Shown in pieces: positions 1-8,321 of a DNA stretch of 64,000 nt. Numbering within the stretch: position 1 is the stretch's first letter; each line of letters begins with the position of its first letter. Source of the DNA: Bifidobacterium sp. ESL0763 (GTDB taxonomy: Bacteria; Actinomycetota; Actinomycetes; Actinomycetales; Bifidobacteriaceae); the NCBI RefSeq assembly GCF_029433395.1, contig NZ_JAQTHW010000002.1, forward strand, positions 1,054,001 to 1,118,000, written 5' to 3'. Made by a program: the position numbers and the translations under genes. The notes under the pieces were generated by a model. That model was not told where the DNA came from. It did no database searches and saw only the letters and a list, made by a program, of their open reading frames with translations.

Positions 1-1027
1 ACGGATCGCCCGAGAAGATGTTGTCGTAGTCCTTGGTACGCAGGAAGCGCACGATACGCAGCTTCATGACGATCTGGTCGATGATCTCCTGGGCGCCGGT
101 CTCGTCGAGCACGCCGTTCTTCAGGTCGCGCTCGAAGTAGGAGTCGAAGAAGGCGGAGACACGGCCGAAGCTCATGGCGGCGCCGTCCTGGCTCTTGACG
201 CTGGCGAGGTAGCCCATGTAGGTCCACTGCACGGCTTCCTGCGCGGTCTGCGCCGGGCGGGAGAGGTCGAGGCCATACTCATTGCCCAGGGCGATGAGCT
301 CCTTCAGGGCCTTGATCTGGTCGGCGTGCTCTTCGCGGAAGCGGATCCAATGCTCGATCTCGGCCTCGGTGAAGTCGTTGCGATAGGGGATCGAGTCCTT
401 GTCTTCCTTCTTCTTGGCGATCAGGTAGTTGACGCCATAGAGGGCCACGCGGCGATAGTCGCCGATGATGCGGCCACGGCCGTAGGCATCGGGCAGGCCG
501 GTGAGGATCTTGTTGTGGCGGGCGAGCTTGATCTGCTTGGTGTAGACGCCGAACACGCCGTCGTTGTGGGTCTTGCGATACTTGGTGAAGATCGTCTTGA
601 TGTTGGGGTCGACTTCCTTGCCGGCCTCCTTGATGGCCTGCTCGACCATACGCCAGCCGCCGTTCGGCATCATGGCGCGCTTGCAGGGCTCGTCGGTCTG
701 CAGGCCGACGATCACGTTGTCGTGCTCCTTGTCCATGATGTAGCCCGGGCCGAAGTTGGTGATGCCGGCGGGAGTGTGGGTGTCCACGTCGTAGATGCGC
801 TGCTTGCGCTCCACGGCGAGGTACTTGTCGTCAAGGAACTTCCACATTTCCTTCGTCTTGGGAGTGGCCTTGGCAAGGAACGACTCGTCGCCGTCATAGG
901 GCGTGTAGTTCTTCTGGATGAAATCACGAACGTCGATCTCTTTTTGCCAGTTTCCTCCGGTAAAGCCGTTCCACGCCTTTGCCTGAAGGTCCTGCTCGGA
1001 GAGAGCGGTCTTCTCAACTGCTGTCAT
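1..1027 (-). CDS. pflB: Formate C-acetyltransferase (pyruvate formate-lyase), N-terminal part
   Basis: Converts pyruvate and CoA to acetyl-CoA and formate in anaerobic fermentation, in the cytoplasm. About 342 N-terminal residues are visible and the gene runs off the left edge of the window. The active-site cysteine pair and the C-terminal glycyl-radical loop therefore lie outside. Recognisable PFL segments include GFTGGNWQKEIDVRDFI near the start, VDTHTPAGITNFGPGYI, LPDAYGRGRIIGDYRRVALYG and MSFGRVSAFFD. The ATG at 1027 follows a strong AGGAGTG ribosome site six bases away. In bifidobacteria this enzyme diverts pyruvate from the fructose-6-phosphate shunt to formate, acetate and ethanol. A TACAAT -10 and CRP/FNR-like palindromes lie just upstream (1078-1131). 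Confidence 0.97.
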   Translation of the reverse strand, partial: MTAVEKTALSEQDLQAKAWNGFTGGNWQKEIDVRDFIQKNYTPYDGDESFLAKATPKTKEMWKFLDDKYLAVERKQRIYDVDTHTPAGITNFGPGYIMDKEHDNVIVGLQTDEPCKRAMMPNGGWRMVEQAIKEAGKEVDPNIKTIFTKYRKTHNDGVFGVYTKQIKLARHNKILTGLPDAYGRGRIIGDYRRVALYGVNYLIAKKKEDKDSIPYRNDFTEAEIEHWIRFREEHADQIKALKELIALGNEYGLDLSRPAQTAQEAVQWTYMGYLASVKSQDGAAMSFGRVSAFFDSYFERDLKNGVLDETGAQEIIDQIVMKLRIVRFLRTKDYDNIFSGDP

Positions 1028-1077
1028 TTATCACTCCTTTTTATGGAGCAACGCTTCTTCACGTTGCGTTCACCTCC

Positions 1078-1131
1078 ATTGTAGAGTGTGATATCTCACA
1101 AACCCGCCAAAAAAATGTGAGCTACGTCACT
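1078..1131 (-). promoter_or_regulatory. pflB promoter region with two CRP/FNR-like palindromes
   Basis: Read leftward, TACAAT (1078-1083) is a good -10, about 50 nt before the pflB ATG. TGTGATATCTCACA at 1087-1100 has TGTGA/TCACA arms separated by 4 nt, an FNR-like spacing. TGTGAGCTACGTCACT at 1116-1131 has 6-nt spacing and fits the actinobacterial CRP/GlxR pattern TGTGAnnTAnnTCACA except at the last base. No convincing -35 is seen, as expected for an activator-dependent promoter. The rest of 1132-1383 shows no gene or clear signal. Regulation by a CRP/FNR-family protein is inference. Confidence 0.5.
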
Positions 1132-1383
1132 TTTAAGATTTTAATTTGTCTAATTATCTCGGGTTATTCTCACCATAGGGGAACTATTTGTGACCTCAAA
1201 GGCATGATAATCGCACGTTTTGCAACAAACGCACAGCAAAACGGGCCATTGCTCTGTCAAGCCCGGCAGGTGGATGTTCCCCGATGTGACGCAGTTCTCA
1301 TTGACAATTCGCGACGCACCACCCTCGCCGGCAACCATCGGGATATGGGCGGATACGGGTGCCTTGCCTCACATGCAACACGG

Positions 1384-1413
1384 CTCACCGGCCGGGCCCG
1401 GCGAACCGGCGAG
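1384..1413 (-). terminator. Possible terminator hairpin after the 76-residue gene
   Basis: CTCACCGG (1384-1391) can pair with CCGGCGAG (1406-1413), with one mismatch and further GC pairing inside the loop. It sits immediately 3' of the stop codon of the small leftward gene. There is no U-tract, so it is a weak call. Confidence 0.35.
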
Positions 1414-1419
1414 GGGAGC

Positions 1420-1650
1420 TCAGACCCTGCCCGAGCCCCAGCTGTCCCACTTGCGGTTCTCCTCGTCCCAGATCAGGTTGCGTTCGCGCGCGATCTTCCA
1501 GGCGTCCTCGGCGTCCTTGCGGGACTTATAGGGACCGCTGCGCTGGTTGGCCGGCGAGAGCTTGCCCAGCTCGGGCTCGCCGGTGACGGTGTTGAAATAC
1601 CATTGCCTGCGCTCCGACGCGCCTTCGGTGTCATGCTCCTGAACAGCCAT
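1420..1650 (-). CDS. Small conserved actinobacterial protein, function unknown
   Basis: A 76-residue soluble protein starting MAVQEHDTEG. The ATG at 1650 is preferred over longer frames because GGGGGAGGGC lies just before it. The sequence is rich in W, K and E (QWYFNTVTGEPELGK and YKSRKDAEDAWKIARERN). It resembles the short proteins of this type found beside housekeeping genes in actinobacteria, which databases sometimes mislabel as methionine aminopeptidase. No catalytic motif, membrane segment or signal peptide is visible. The YKSRKDAEDAWKIA stretch looks like a compact alpha/beta ligand-binding repeat (SPOR-like), but I cannot assign a function. Confidence 0.7.
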   Translation of the reverse strand: MAVQEHDTEGASERRQWYFNTVTGEPELGKLSPANQRSGPYKSRKDAEDAWKIARERNLIWDEENRKWDSWGSGRV

Positions 1651-1820
1651 GCTGCCCTCCCCCGTTCGTGTGATGGACCGTTCCCACACTAGCCTCGATG
1701 GCCGCTTCCCCACCGTTCCTCTCAGGGCTTAGGACCGGCCGGTGCGGACGAGCGGGCCAAGGCCGGAGGCTCACCGACGGTGCCGGCCACGGTTCCTCGG
1801 CCGGCACCGATCGCGTCTCG

Positions 1821-3590
1821 CTACTCGCGGAAGGCGCTGGTGATGGGCAGACGGCGGTCACGGCCGAAGGCCAAGGAGGTGACCTTGGAGCCGAGCGGGT
1901 ACTGGCGGCGCTTCCACTCGGCGCGGTCGACCAGGCGCATCACCGTGTCGACGGTGCCTTCGTCGAAGCCGTCGGCCTTGAGGTCGGCACGGCCGTGGGC
2001 CTTCTCGATATAGGCCTCGAGGACCTGGTCGAGCAACGCGTATTCGGGCAGGGAGTCGGAGTCCTTCTGCCCGGGGCGCAGCTCGGCGCTCGGCGCCTTC
2101 TCGATGCTGGCCACCGGGATCATCACCCCGTCCTTCAAGGGGACACCCGCTCCACCGTGCTCATTGCCCACAACCTGCAGTCCGCCGACGCCGACGCCCT
2201 CGGCCGCCGCGCGGTTGCGCCAGCGCGAGAGCTCCCAGACGCGGGTCTTCAGCAGGTCCTTGATCGGCGCGTAACCGCCCACCGCATCGCCGTAGATGGT
2301 GGAGTAGCCACAGGCCAGCTCGGACTTGTTGCCGGTGGCGAGCGCCAGCAGGTTCCTGGAATTGGAATAGGCCATGACGATGACGCCGCGGATGCGCGCC
2401 TGCAGGTTCTCGGCGGCCACCCCGTCGAGCTCCAGCTGGCCCTGGAACGCCTTGAACAGTGGTTCGATGGGCTGGATGTCGTATTTGGCGCCGATGTTGG
2501 CGGCCAGGTCGGCCGCGTCGTCCTTGGAGCCGTCGGAGGAGTACATGCTGGGCATGGAGACGCCCTGCACGTGTTCGCCGCCCACCGCATCGGCCGCCAT
2601 GGCCGCCACGAGCGCCGAGTCGATGCCGCCGGAGAGGCCGAGCACCACGCCTTCGAAACGGTTCTTGGCCATATAGTCCTTGAGCCCCAGCACGCAGGCG
2701 GTGTAGACCTCCTCGTCCGGGTCGCGCGGCGGGGCGAGGTAACCGACCTTCTGGTGTTGCCGTTCGGAGTCGAAATCGAAGTATTCCAGGTTCTCGACGA
2801 ACATCGGCGAGCGCTCGAGCAGCGTGCCGTCGCGGTCGACCACGAAGCTGCCGCCGTCGAAGATGAGGTCGTCCTGGCCGCCGACCTGGTTGACGTAGAT
2901 GACCGGGGCCTTGACCTCGCTGGCGCGGCGGCGGGCCAGGTCGAGGCGCGTGTGCGTCTTGCCCTCCTCGTAGGGCGAGCCGTTGATGGTCAGCAGCACG
3001 TCGATGCCGCGCGTCGCCAGTTCGGCCACCGGGCCGCCGTCCTGCCAGATGTCCTCGCAGATGGCCACGCCGACTTTCACGCCATCGATGTCGAGGACGA
3101 CGGAGCGCTGCCCGGCCGCGAAGATGCGGAACTCGTCGAAGACGCCGTAGTTGGGCAGGAAATGCTTGTCGTAGGCGGAGCACACCGTGCCGCCATGCAG
3201 CACGACCAGCCGGTTGGTCGGCTTGTCGGAGTCGTTGGCGCCGCCCACTGCGCCGAGGTCGCGCGCCGTGGAGCCACCGTCGCCATCGGCCGCCGAACCG
3301 TCGTCGTGGACGGTTCCGACGGTGCCGACCACCACATAGAGGCCGCCCAGCCCCTCGCGTTCCAGCGTCTTGGCCAGTTGCTCGGCCTTGCCGGCCGCGG
3401 CCGCTCGGAACGTGGCGCGGAAGGCGAGGTCCTCGATCGGGTAGCCGGTGACCGTCATCTCGGGGAAGGCCACCACCTGGGCGTCGTTCATCGCGGCCAT
3501 GCGCGCGAATTGCAGGATGGCGGCGGCGTTGCCGTTGAGGTCTCCCACGCAGGTGTCGATCTGGGCCAGGGCGAAACGTAGTTGAGTCAT
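1821..3590 (-). CDS. nadE: Glutamine-dependent NAD+ synthetase
   Basis: Last step of NAD biosynthesis: it amidates nicotinic acid adenine dinucleotide using ATP and ammonia released from glutamine. There are 589 residues in two domains. Residues 1-270 are a nitrilase-type glutaminase with Glu44 in AFPEMTVTGY, the lysine of YDKHFLPNYG and the cysteine of VAICEDIWQ near 176. Residues 290-589 are the ATP-pyrophosphatase synthetase with the P-loop LGLSGGIDSALVA near 320. The ATG at 3590 follows GGAGGC. A Gly/Asp/Ser-rich insertion of about 30 residues (around 97-127, GSAADGDGGSTARD) interrupts the nitrilase domain and is probably a surface loop. The gene lies downstream of a hairpin that separates it from the met operon. 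Confidence 0.96.
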   Translation of the reverse strand: MTQLRFALAQIDTCVGDLNGNAAAILQFARMAAMNDAQVVAFPEMTVTGYPIEDLAFRATFRAAAAGKAEQLAKTLEREGLGGLYVVVGTVGTVHDDGSAADGDGGSTARDLGAVGGANDSDKPTNRLVVLHGGTVCSAYDKHFLPNYGVFDEFRIFAAGQRSVVLDIDGVKVGVAICEDIWQDGGPVAELATRGIDVLLTINGSPYEEGKTHTRLDLARRRASEVKAPVIYVNQVGGQDDLIFDGGSFVVDRDGTLLERSPMFVENLEYFDFDSERQHQKVGYLAPPRDPDEEVYTACVLGLKDYMAKNRFEGVVLGLSGGIDSALVAAMAADAVGGEHVQGVSMPSMYSSDGSKDDAADLAANIGAKYDIQPIEPLFKAFQGQLELDGVAAENLQARIRGVIVMAYSNSRNLLALATGNKSELACGYSTIYGDAVGGYAPIKDLLKTRVWELSRWRNRAAAEGVGVGGLQVVGNEHGGAGVPLKDGVMIPVASIEKAPSAELRPGQKDSDSLPEYALLDQVLEAYIEKAHGRADLKADGFDEGTVDTVMRLVDRAEWKRRQYPLGSKVTSLAFGRDRRLPITSAFRE

Positions 3591-3701
3591 GCCTCCATCA
3601 TATCCGCCCGGCCCGCCGATGCGAAGCCCGGAACCGCGGCACGGGCGGCCATGCCGTGTCTACTCCCCCACACCTCGCCGGTTGCGGCATGGATAGACGA
3701 A

Positions 3702-3745
3702 CGACCGCCCGCCCGACGCCCCGAAAGGCGAAGGACAGGCGGTCG
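3702..3745 (-). terminator. Hairpin ending the metQNI-amidohydrolase operon
   Basis: CGACCGCC (3702-3709) pairs perfectly with GGCGGTCG (3738-3745), with a second GCC/GGC stem inside. It follows the stop codon of the M20 gene by about 20 nt in the direction of transcription. No U-tract is present. Confidence 0.55.
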
Positions 3746-3766
3746 AACCTGGAAATCCTCGTGGAG

Positions 3767-4936
3767 CTAGCGCTCCAGCTCGTCGGCGACGCGCAGCGCG
3801 GCGTTGGCGTAGAACTCGGCGGTGGTCTCGATCGCGCCGTCGAAGGCCACGAACTCCGGGGAGTGCAGGTTGTGGTGGCCCGGGGTGCCGTTGGAGCCGA
3901 TGAACGCGAAGACCATCGGGGCCAGGGTGGTGTAGTTGTAGAAGTCCTCGCCGCCCATCGACGGGTGGATCGGCTGCAGGTCGGCGTAGCCGGGCACGTC
4001 CTTGGCCACGACCTCGGCCAGGTGCCTGTCGCTGACCAGCGGGCCGGCCACGGTGTCGTAGTCGATGTCGGCGGTGATGCCGTAGGCCGCGGCGGTGGAT
4101 TCGACCACCTCGTGGAAGCGGCGCTCGACCAGCTTGCCGTCGTCCTCGTAGAAGTAGCGGACGGTGCCGGTGAACCCGGCGTGGGCGGGCACCACGTTCC
4201 AGACGTCGCCGCCGTGGATCTCGGTGACAGAGAGCACCACGGGGCGGAAGGGCGCGATGTTGCGGCTCACGATGGTCTGCAGGGCGAGGATCGAGGAGGA
4301 GAGCGCCTCGATGGGGCCCGTGCCGGCCTCGGGGTAGGCGCCGTGGGTGCCCTCGGCGTTGAAGGTGACGTGGAAGCGCACGCAGCCGGCCATCATGGGC
4401 GTCTCGCCCACGGCGATCTGGCCGGGCTTGTAGTCGGGGTTGTTGTGGGTGCCGATGATGGCGTCGATCTTGCCGAGAGCGCCGACGCGGATGACGTACT
4501 GGGCGCCTTCGCTGGTCTCCTCGGAGGGCTGGAAGAGGATGACGACCGAGCCGTGGATGCGGTCGCGATGGTCGGCCAGCCAGAACGCCGCCGCCAGCAG
4601 GCCGCTGGAGTGCACGTCGTGGCCGCAGCCCATCATCACACCCTCGTTTTTGGAGGTGTAGGGCGAGCCGGTGGCCTCCACGATCGGCAGGCCGTCGATG
4701 TCGGCGCGCATCGCGACGCGCGGGCCGGGGTGCTCGCCTTTGATCTCGGCGACCAGGCCGGTCTCCAGGTCGGTGTCGAGCACCTCGATGCCGTGGCCGG
4801 CCAGCAGGTCGCGCAGGTATTTCGTGGTCTCGAACTCCTTGAAGCCCAGCTCCGGGTACTGGTGGAGGTGGCGGCGCACAGCGAGGATGTCGTCGCCGAT
4901 CTCGATGTGGACTGGTTCGATGTGGTTCTCACTCAT
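3767..4936 (-). CDS. M20-family amidohydrolase (N-acyl-amino-acid hydrolase type)
   Basis: A 389-residue, probably cytoplasmic, zinc-type hydrolase that removes acyl groups from amino acids. M20D hallmarks are RRHLHQYPELGF near 20, the metal ligands in MMGCGHDVHSSG near 105, the catalytic glutamates in QPSEETSEGAQ near 140, and the C-terminal PSMGGEDFYNY ligand. It is the last gene of a four-gene leftward unit after metQ, metN and metI, 64 nt from metI. That location suggests it processes an N-acyl-methionine-like substrate imported by the transporter; this is inference from context. The alternative is a broad HipO/AmaA-type deacylase. The ribosome site is weak. Confidence 0.88.
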   Translation of the reverse strand: MSENHIEPVHIEIGDDILAVRRHLHQYPELGFKEFETTKYLRDLLAGHGIEVLDTDLETGLVAEIKGEHPGPRVAMRADIDGLPIVEATGSPYTSKNEGVMMGCGHDVHSSGLLAAAFWLADHRDRIHGSVVILFQPSEETSEGAQYVIRVGALGKIDAIIGTHNNPDYKPGQIAVGETPMMAGCVRFHVTFNAEGTHGAYPEAGTGPIEALSSSILALQTIVSRNIAPFRPVVLSVTEIHGGDVWNVVPAHAGFTGTVRYFYEDDGKLVERRFHEVVESTAAAYGITADIDYDTVAGPLVSDRHLAEVVAKDVPGYADLQPIHPSMGGEDFYNYTTLAPMVFAFIGSNGTPGHHNLHSPEFVAFDGAIETTAEFYANAALRVADELER

Positions 4937-5000
4937 ATGGATGACTCACTTTCTGCTGGCGGCTCCCGCCGCCGAAACCTATGCGCCCTGCCGGCTTGGC

Positions 5001-5738
5001 CTAACCCTGGCGCTTGAGGATGTGCTTGGCGAAGGCGTTGGCGATGGCCTGCACCACCTGCACCAGCACGATCATGATGATCACGGCGGTCCAGGTGACC
5101 GTCGGGTCGAACTTCTGGTAGCCGTAGGCGATGGCGAAGTTACCGAGGCCGCCGCCGCCGATGTAGCCGGCCATCGCGGACATGTCGAGGATCGAGATGA
5201 ACAGGAAGGCGTAGGCCAGGATCAACGGGCCGAGCGCCTCGGGGATGAGCACCGTGCGGATGATGGTGAGCTTGGAGGCGCCCATCGCCCGCGCCGCCTC
5301 GATGACGCCCGAGTCGACGGGCACGAGGTTCTGCTCGACCAGGCGCGAGGTGGCGAAGGTGGCCATGATGACCATGGGGAAGATCGCCGCCAGGGTGCCG
5401 ATGGAGGTGCCGACCACCTTCATGGTCAGCGGCTGGATGGCCGCCAGGAAGATGATGAACGGGATGGGGCGCACGATGTTGACGATGATGTCGAGCACGC
5501 GGTAGACCACCGAGTTCTCGAAGAGGTTGCCGGGGCGCGTGCCGTAGAGCACCACGCCGAGCACCAGGCCGAGGATGCCGCCGACGACGAGGGTGACCAG
5601 CACCATCTCGAGGGTCTCGGCCACCGATTGGAAGAGCATCGGCTTGAGCACCGACCAGTCCTGGTTGCTCGCCAGGACCAGTGCCTTGCCCTGCGCCACT
5701 GTGGCGGTGGCGCCCGAAAGTCCGAGAATTGCGCTCAT
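5001..5738 (-). CDS. metI: Methionine ABC transporter permease
   Basis: A 245-residue integral membrane permease with about five hydrophobic segments and the permease/ATPase coupling loop (EAARAMGASKLTIIRTVLIPEALGPLI). The C-terminal region HILDMSAMAGYIGGGGLGNFAI-like is typical of MetI. Its ATG overlaps the metN stop codon by four bases, so translation is coupled. A ribosome site AGGAACGG lies inside metN. With MetN and MetQ it forms a D- and L-methionine importer of the MUT family. Specificity is assigned by family resemblance; related cysteine or methionine-peptide uptake cannot be excluded. Confidence 0.92.
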   Translation of the reverse strand: MSAILGLSGATATVAQGKALVLASNQDWSVLKPMLFQSVAETLEMVLVTLVVGGILGLVLGVVLYGTRPGNLFENSVVYRVLDIIVNIVRPIPFIIFLAAIQPLTMKVVGTSIGTLAAIFPMVIMATFATSRLVEQNLVPVDSGVIEAARAMGASKLTIIRTVLIPEALGPLILAYAFLFISILDMSAMAGYIGGGGLGNFAIAYGYQKFDPTVTWTAVIIMIVLVQVVQAIANAFAKHILKRQG

Positions 5739-6943
5739 TGCCGTTCCTCCCCTGCCTTGCCGACGGCCGTTGCCGCCGCATCATCGTTCGACTTCACGTT
5801 CGTGTCCGCGCCCTTGTTCGCATTCCCCTTGCGGCCCATGGGCGTGGTGACCGCCTCGTCATAGTCGACCGGCGAGGCCGCCGTGCCGAAGTCGAAGACG
5901 TCGCTGTCGCGCGCGAGGTCGGCCAGGAAGGCGTCGACGTCGCCGGACGAGGAGTCGAGCTCGTAGGTCATCGCGCCGATGGCGGTGCCGGAGACCGTGT
6001 CGATGCCGCCGTAGAGCAGATTGGTGGAGACGCCGTGCTGGGCGATCAGCGAGGAGATGTTCTGGCCGGAGGAAGGCACCTGGCCGTCCTCGCGCGCCAC
6101 GTCCTTCTGGCGGATGAGCACGGTGACGATGCGGTCGTCCCACTGCTGGTGCAGCTTGGCGACGCGGTCGGCGCCGGGCAGCCCGGAGATGGCGGTGGCG
6201 ATGAAGCGCTTGGTGACCTCCTGGCGGGGGGCGGCGAAGACGCTGTAGGCGTCGCCGGACTCGACCACGCGCCCGGCGCTCATCACGGCCACGTGCTTGG
6301 CGATCTGCTGGACGACGCTCATCTGGTGGGTGATCAGCACGATGGTGACGCCGAGCTCCTCGTTGACCTGGCGCAGCAGGTCGAGCACCTCGCCGGTGGT
6401 CTCCGGGTCGAGGGCGCTGGTGGCCTCGTCGGCCAGGAGGATCTTCGGGTTGGTGGCCAGGGCGCGGGCGATGCCGACGCGCTGCTTCTGGCCGCCGGAA
6501 AGCTGCGAGGGATATTTGTCGGCGTGGTCCTCGAGGCCCACGAACTTCAGCAGCTGGTCGACGCGCTTGGCCTGGTAGTCCTTGCGCCAGTGGTCGAGCT
6601 GCAGCGGGTAGGCGATGTTCTGGGCCACGGTCTTGGTGGAGAAGAGGTTGAACTGCTGGAAGATCATGCCGATCTTCTGGCGCAGCGGACGCAGCTTGGA
6701 CTCGGGCAGGCCCTCGATCCGCTCGCCCATCACCGTCACGATGCCGCCGCTCGGCCGCTCCAGCGCGTTGATCATGCGCACCAGCGTCGACTTGCCGGCC
6801 CCGGAGTAGCCGATGATGCCGTAGACGTCGCCTTCCTCGATCGAAAGGGTCACATCGTCGACCGCGCGCACGCCCCTCCCCTCGGCTGAGCGTGACTTGA
6901 ACTCCTTGACCACGTGGTCGAGTTCGATGATCGGCGTTGCCAT
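5735..6943 (-). CDS. metN: Methionine ABC transporter ATP-binding protein with NIL domain
   Basis: A 402-residue ATPase. Walker A GYSGAGKST near 45, the Q-loop (MIFQQFNLFSTKTVAQNI), the signature LSGGQKQRVGIARAL near 145 and Walker B ILLADEATSALD are all intact. Residues 260-370 match the C-terminal NIL domain, which in MetN binds methionine and shuts down transport. The chosen start MATPIIELDHVV (ATG 6943) follows GGTGGG; a longer frame upstream has no family similarity. A hydrophilic tail of about 30 residues (GNANKGADTNVKSNDD) follows the NIL domain. Confidence 0.94.
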   Translation of the reverse strand: MATPIIELDHVVKEFKSRSAEGRGVRAVDDVTLSIEEGDVYGIIGYSGAGKSTLVRMINALERPSGGIVTVMGERIEGLPESKLRPLRQKIGMIFQQFNLFSTKTVAQNIAYPLQLDHWRKDYQAKRVDQLLKFVGLEDHADKYPSQLSGGQKQRVGIARALATNPKILLADEATSALDPETTGEVLDLLRQVNEELGVTIVLITHQMSVVQQIAKHVAVMSAGRVVESGDAYSVFAAPRQEVTKRFIATAISGLPGADRVAKLHQQWDDRIVTVLIRQKDVAREDGQVPSSGQNISSLIAQHGVSTNLLYGGIDTVSGTAIGAMTYELDSSSGDVDAFLADLARDSDVFDFGTAASPVDYDEAVTTPMGRKGNANKGADTNVKSNDDAAATAVGKAGEERQ

Positions 6944-6979
6944 CCGGTCACCCACCTTTCCTTGCTGTGTTTCGATGCC

Positions 6980-7010
6980 CGGGCCGGCCCGACGTGTCGC
7001 GACCGGCCCG
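6980..7010 (-). other. Intercistronic hairpin between metQ and metN
   Basis: CGGGCCGG (6980-6987) pairs with CCGGCCCG (7003-7010) in the 186-nt gap between the metQ stop and the metN start. A hairpin after the substrate-binding-protein gene often raises its level relative to the membrane components, by partial termination or mRNA protection. That role is inference. Confidence 0.45.
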
Positions 7011-7129
7011 AAAGCCCCGTCCATTATGCGCCATGGCCTACCTATGCGCCGCGCCCCGCCTTCCATCGGCGGCGCGCGGCGCATCGGCAGGCCCTCATGC
7101 CGCCCTGTCAGGCGCGGGCGGACAGGCGC

Positions 7130-8119
7130 TCACTTCTTCTGGGAGGCCTTCTCCTGGGCCTGCACCTGGGTCATGATCTTCTGCAGGTCGGCGGCGCTGT
7201 AGTGGTTGGCCAGCGAGGCCGAGTTGTCGGAGATCTTCATCAGCTGGTCGAAGACCGGCTGGGTCTGGTAGATCTTGATGAGCTTCTTGTAGGTCGGGTT
7301 GTTGACGTCGGCCTTGCGCACCGCGAAGATGTTGATGTAGGGCTTGGACTCCTTCTTGGTGGCGTCGTCCTTGTAGATGGCGTCGGAGGACTTGAGCCCG
7401 GCGTCGCGCACATAGTGCGTGTTCATCACGCCGGCGCCCACCTGCGGGTCCTTGAGGCTGTTGGCCACCTGCTCGGCCTTCAGCGGCGTGACCTTGACCT
7501 TGGAGGCCTCGGTGTCGATGTCGCTGGGCTCGGTGAACGGCGTCCACGGGTGCTTGAGCTTGATCAGGCCGGCCTGGTTGAGCACGCCGATGGCGCGCGC
7601 CTGGTTGGTCTCGTCGTTGGGGATCGGCACCTCGGAGCCGGCGGGCACGTCCTTGACGCTCTTGGCCTTGGTGGAGTAGACACCCAGCGGGTAGAGGGCC
7701 ACGCCGCCGATGGGCTGCAGGTCCTTGTGGTTCTTCAGGTTGTAGTCGGCCAGGTAGAGGATGTGCTGGAACTCGTTCATGTCGAGGTCGCCGGAATCGA
7801 GGGCCGGGTTCTCGGAGGTGTAGTCCTGGAAGTCGACCAGGTCGACGTAGATGCCCTGCTTCTGCGCGGCGGCCTTGAAGATCGGCCACTCCGGGCTGGT
7901 CTTGCCGACCACGCCGATCTTCACCGGGTTCTCCTTGGAGCCCTTGGCGGCGGCGGTCTGCTTGCCGGCGAAGCCGCGGTAGCCGAAGAAGGCGATGACG
8001 GCGATCAGGGCCACCACCACGACGGCGATGACGATGTTGCGGGCGGTGTGGTTGACGCGCACCGGCTCCTCGAAGCCGCCGGATGCGGCGCCCTTGGGCG
8101 ATTGGCTGTTGTCTGACAT
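7130..8119 (-). CDS. metQ: Methionine ABC transporter substrate-binding protein, membrane-anchored
   Basis: A 329-residue NlpA/MetQ-family binding protein that delivers methionine to MetNI. Recognisable core segments are KIGVVGKTSPEWPIFK, the VDFQDYTSENPALDSGDLDMNEFQH substrate loop, and the C-terminal VRKADVNNPTYKKLIKIYQ. Unlike classic MetQ there is no lipobox cysteine: residues 1-27 are hydrophilic and residues 28-48 form one membrane helix (NIVIAVVVVALIAVIAFFGY). The protein is therefore probably held by an N-terminal anchor rather than a lipid. The ATG at 8119 follows GAGAGGAAA. Upstream, CTATA and TATAG arms 9 nt apart (about 8247-8265) could be regulatory, but no known riboswitch was recognised. 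Confidence 0.93.
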   Translation of the reverse strand: MSDNSQSPKGAASGGFEEPVRVNHTARNIVIAVVVVALIAVIAFFGYRGFAGKQTAAAKGSKENPVKIGVVGKTSPEWPIFKAAAQKQGIYVDLVDFQDYTSENPALDSGDLDMNEFQHILYLADYNLKNHKDLQPIGGVALYPLGVYSTKAKSVKDVPAGSEVPIPNDETNQARAIGVLNQAGLIKLKHPWTPFTEPSDIDTEASKVKVTPLKAEQVANSLKDPQVGAGVMNTHYVRDAGLKSSDAIYKDDATKKESKPYINIFAVRKADVNNPTYKKLIKIYQTQPVFDQLMKISDNSASLANHYSAADLQKIMTQVQAQEKASQKK

Positions 8120-8321
8120 ATGCGTTTCCTCTCGTGTGGCCCGCGTGCGCCCTGCGCCAGGTCGCGCCGGAACGGTGTGCGGGCGGGATTCGTCCCGTTA
8201 CCTTGGCTACTCTAACGGCCCCGGCGGCGGGACACGGCCGCGTGCCTATACGGTTTCGTTATAGCGGGTTCTTCGGCGGCGCGGGGCGGCCACGTCTGGG
8301 TAAAGTGGGAAACTGGAGCCT

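Noticed and set aside
979..1692. Frame of 237 codons over the pflB upstream region
   Set aside because: Overlaps the pflB start, the regulatory sites and the small gene; no ribosome site or family.
1698..3581. Long open frame opposite nadE (about 627 codons)
   Set aside because: Low-complexity Val/Ala/Gly/His/Asp composition and no family motifs; nadE on the other strand is fully conserved. High-G+C shadow.
8247..8265. Methionine riboswitch or MetR-type operator upstream of metQ
   Set aside because: Only 5-bp arms (CTATA/TATAG); no SAM riboswitch core recognised.
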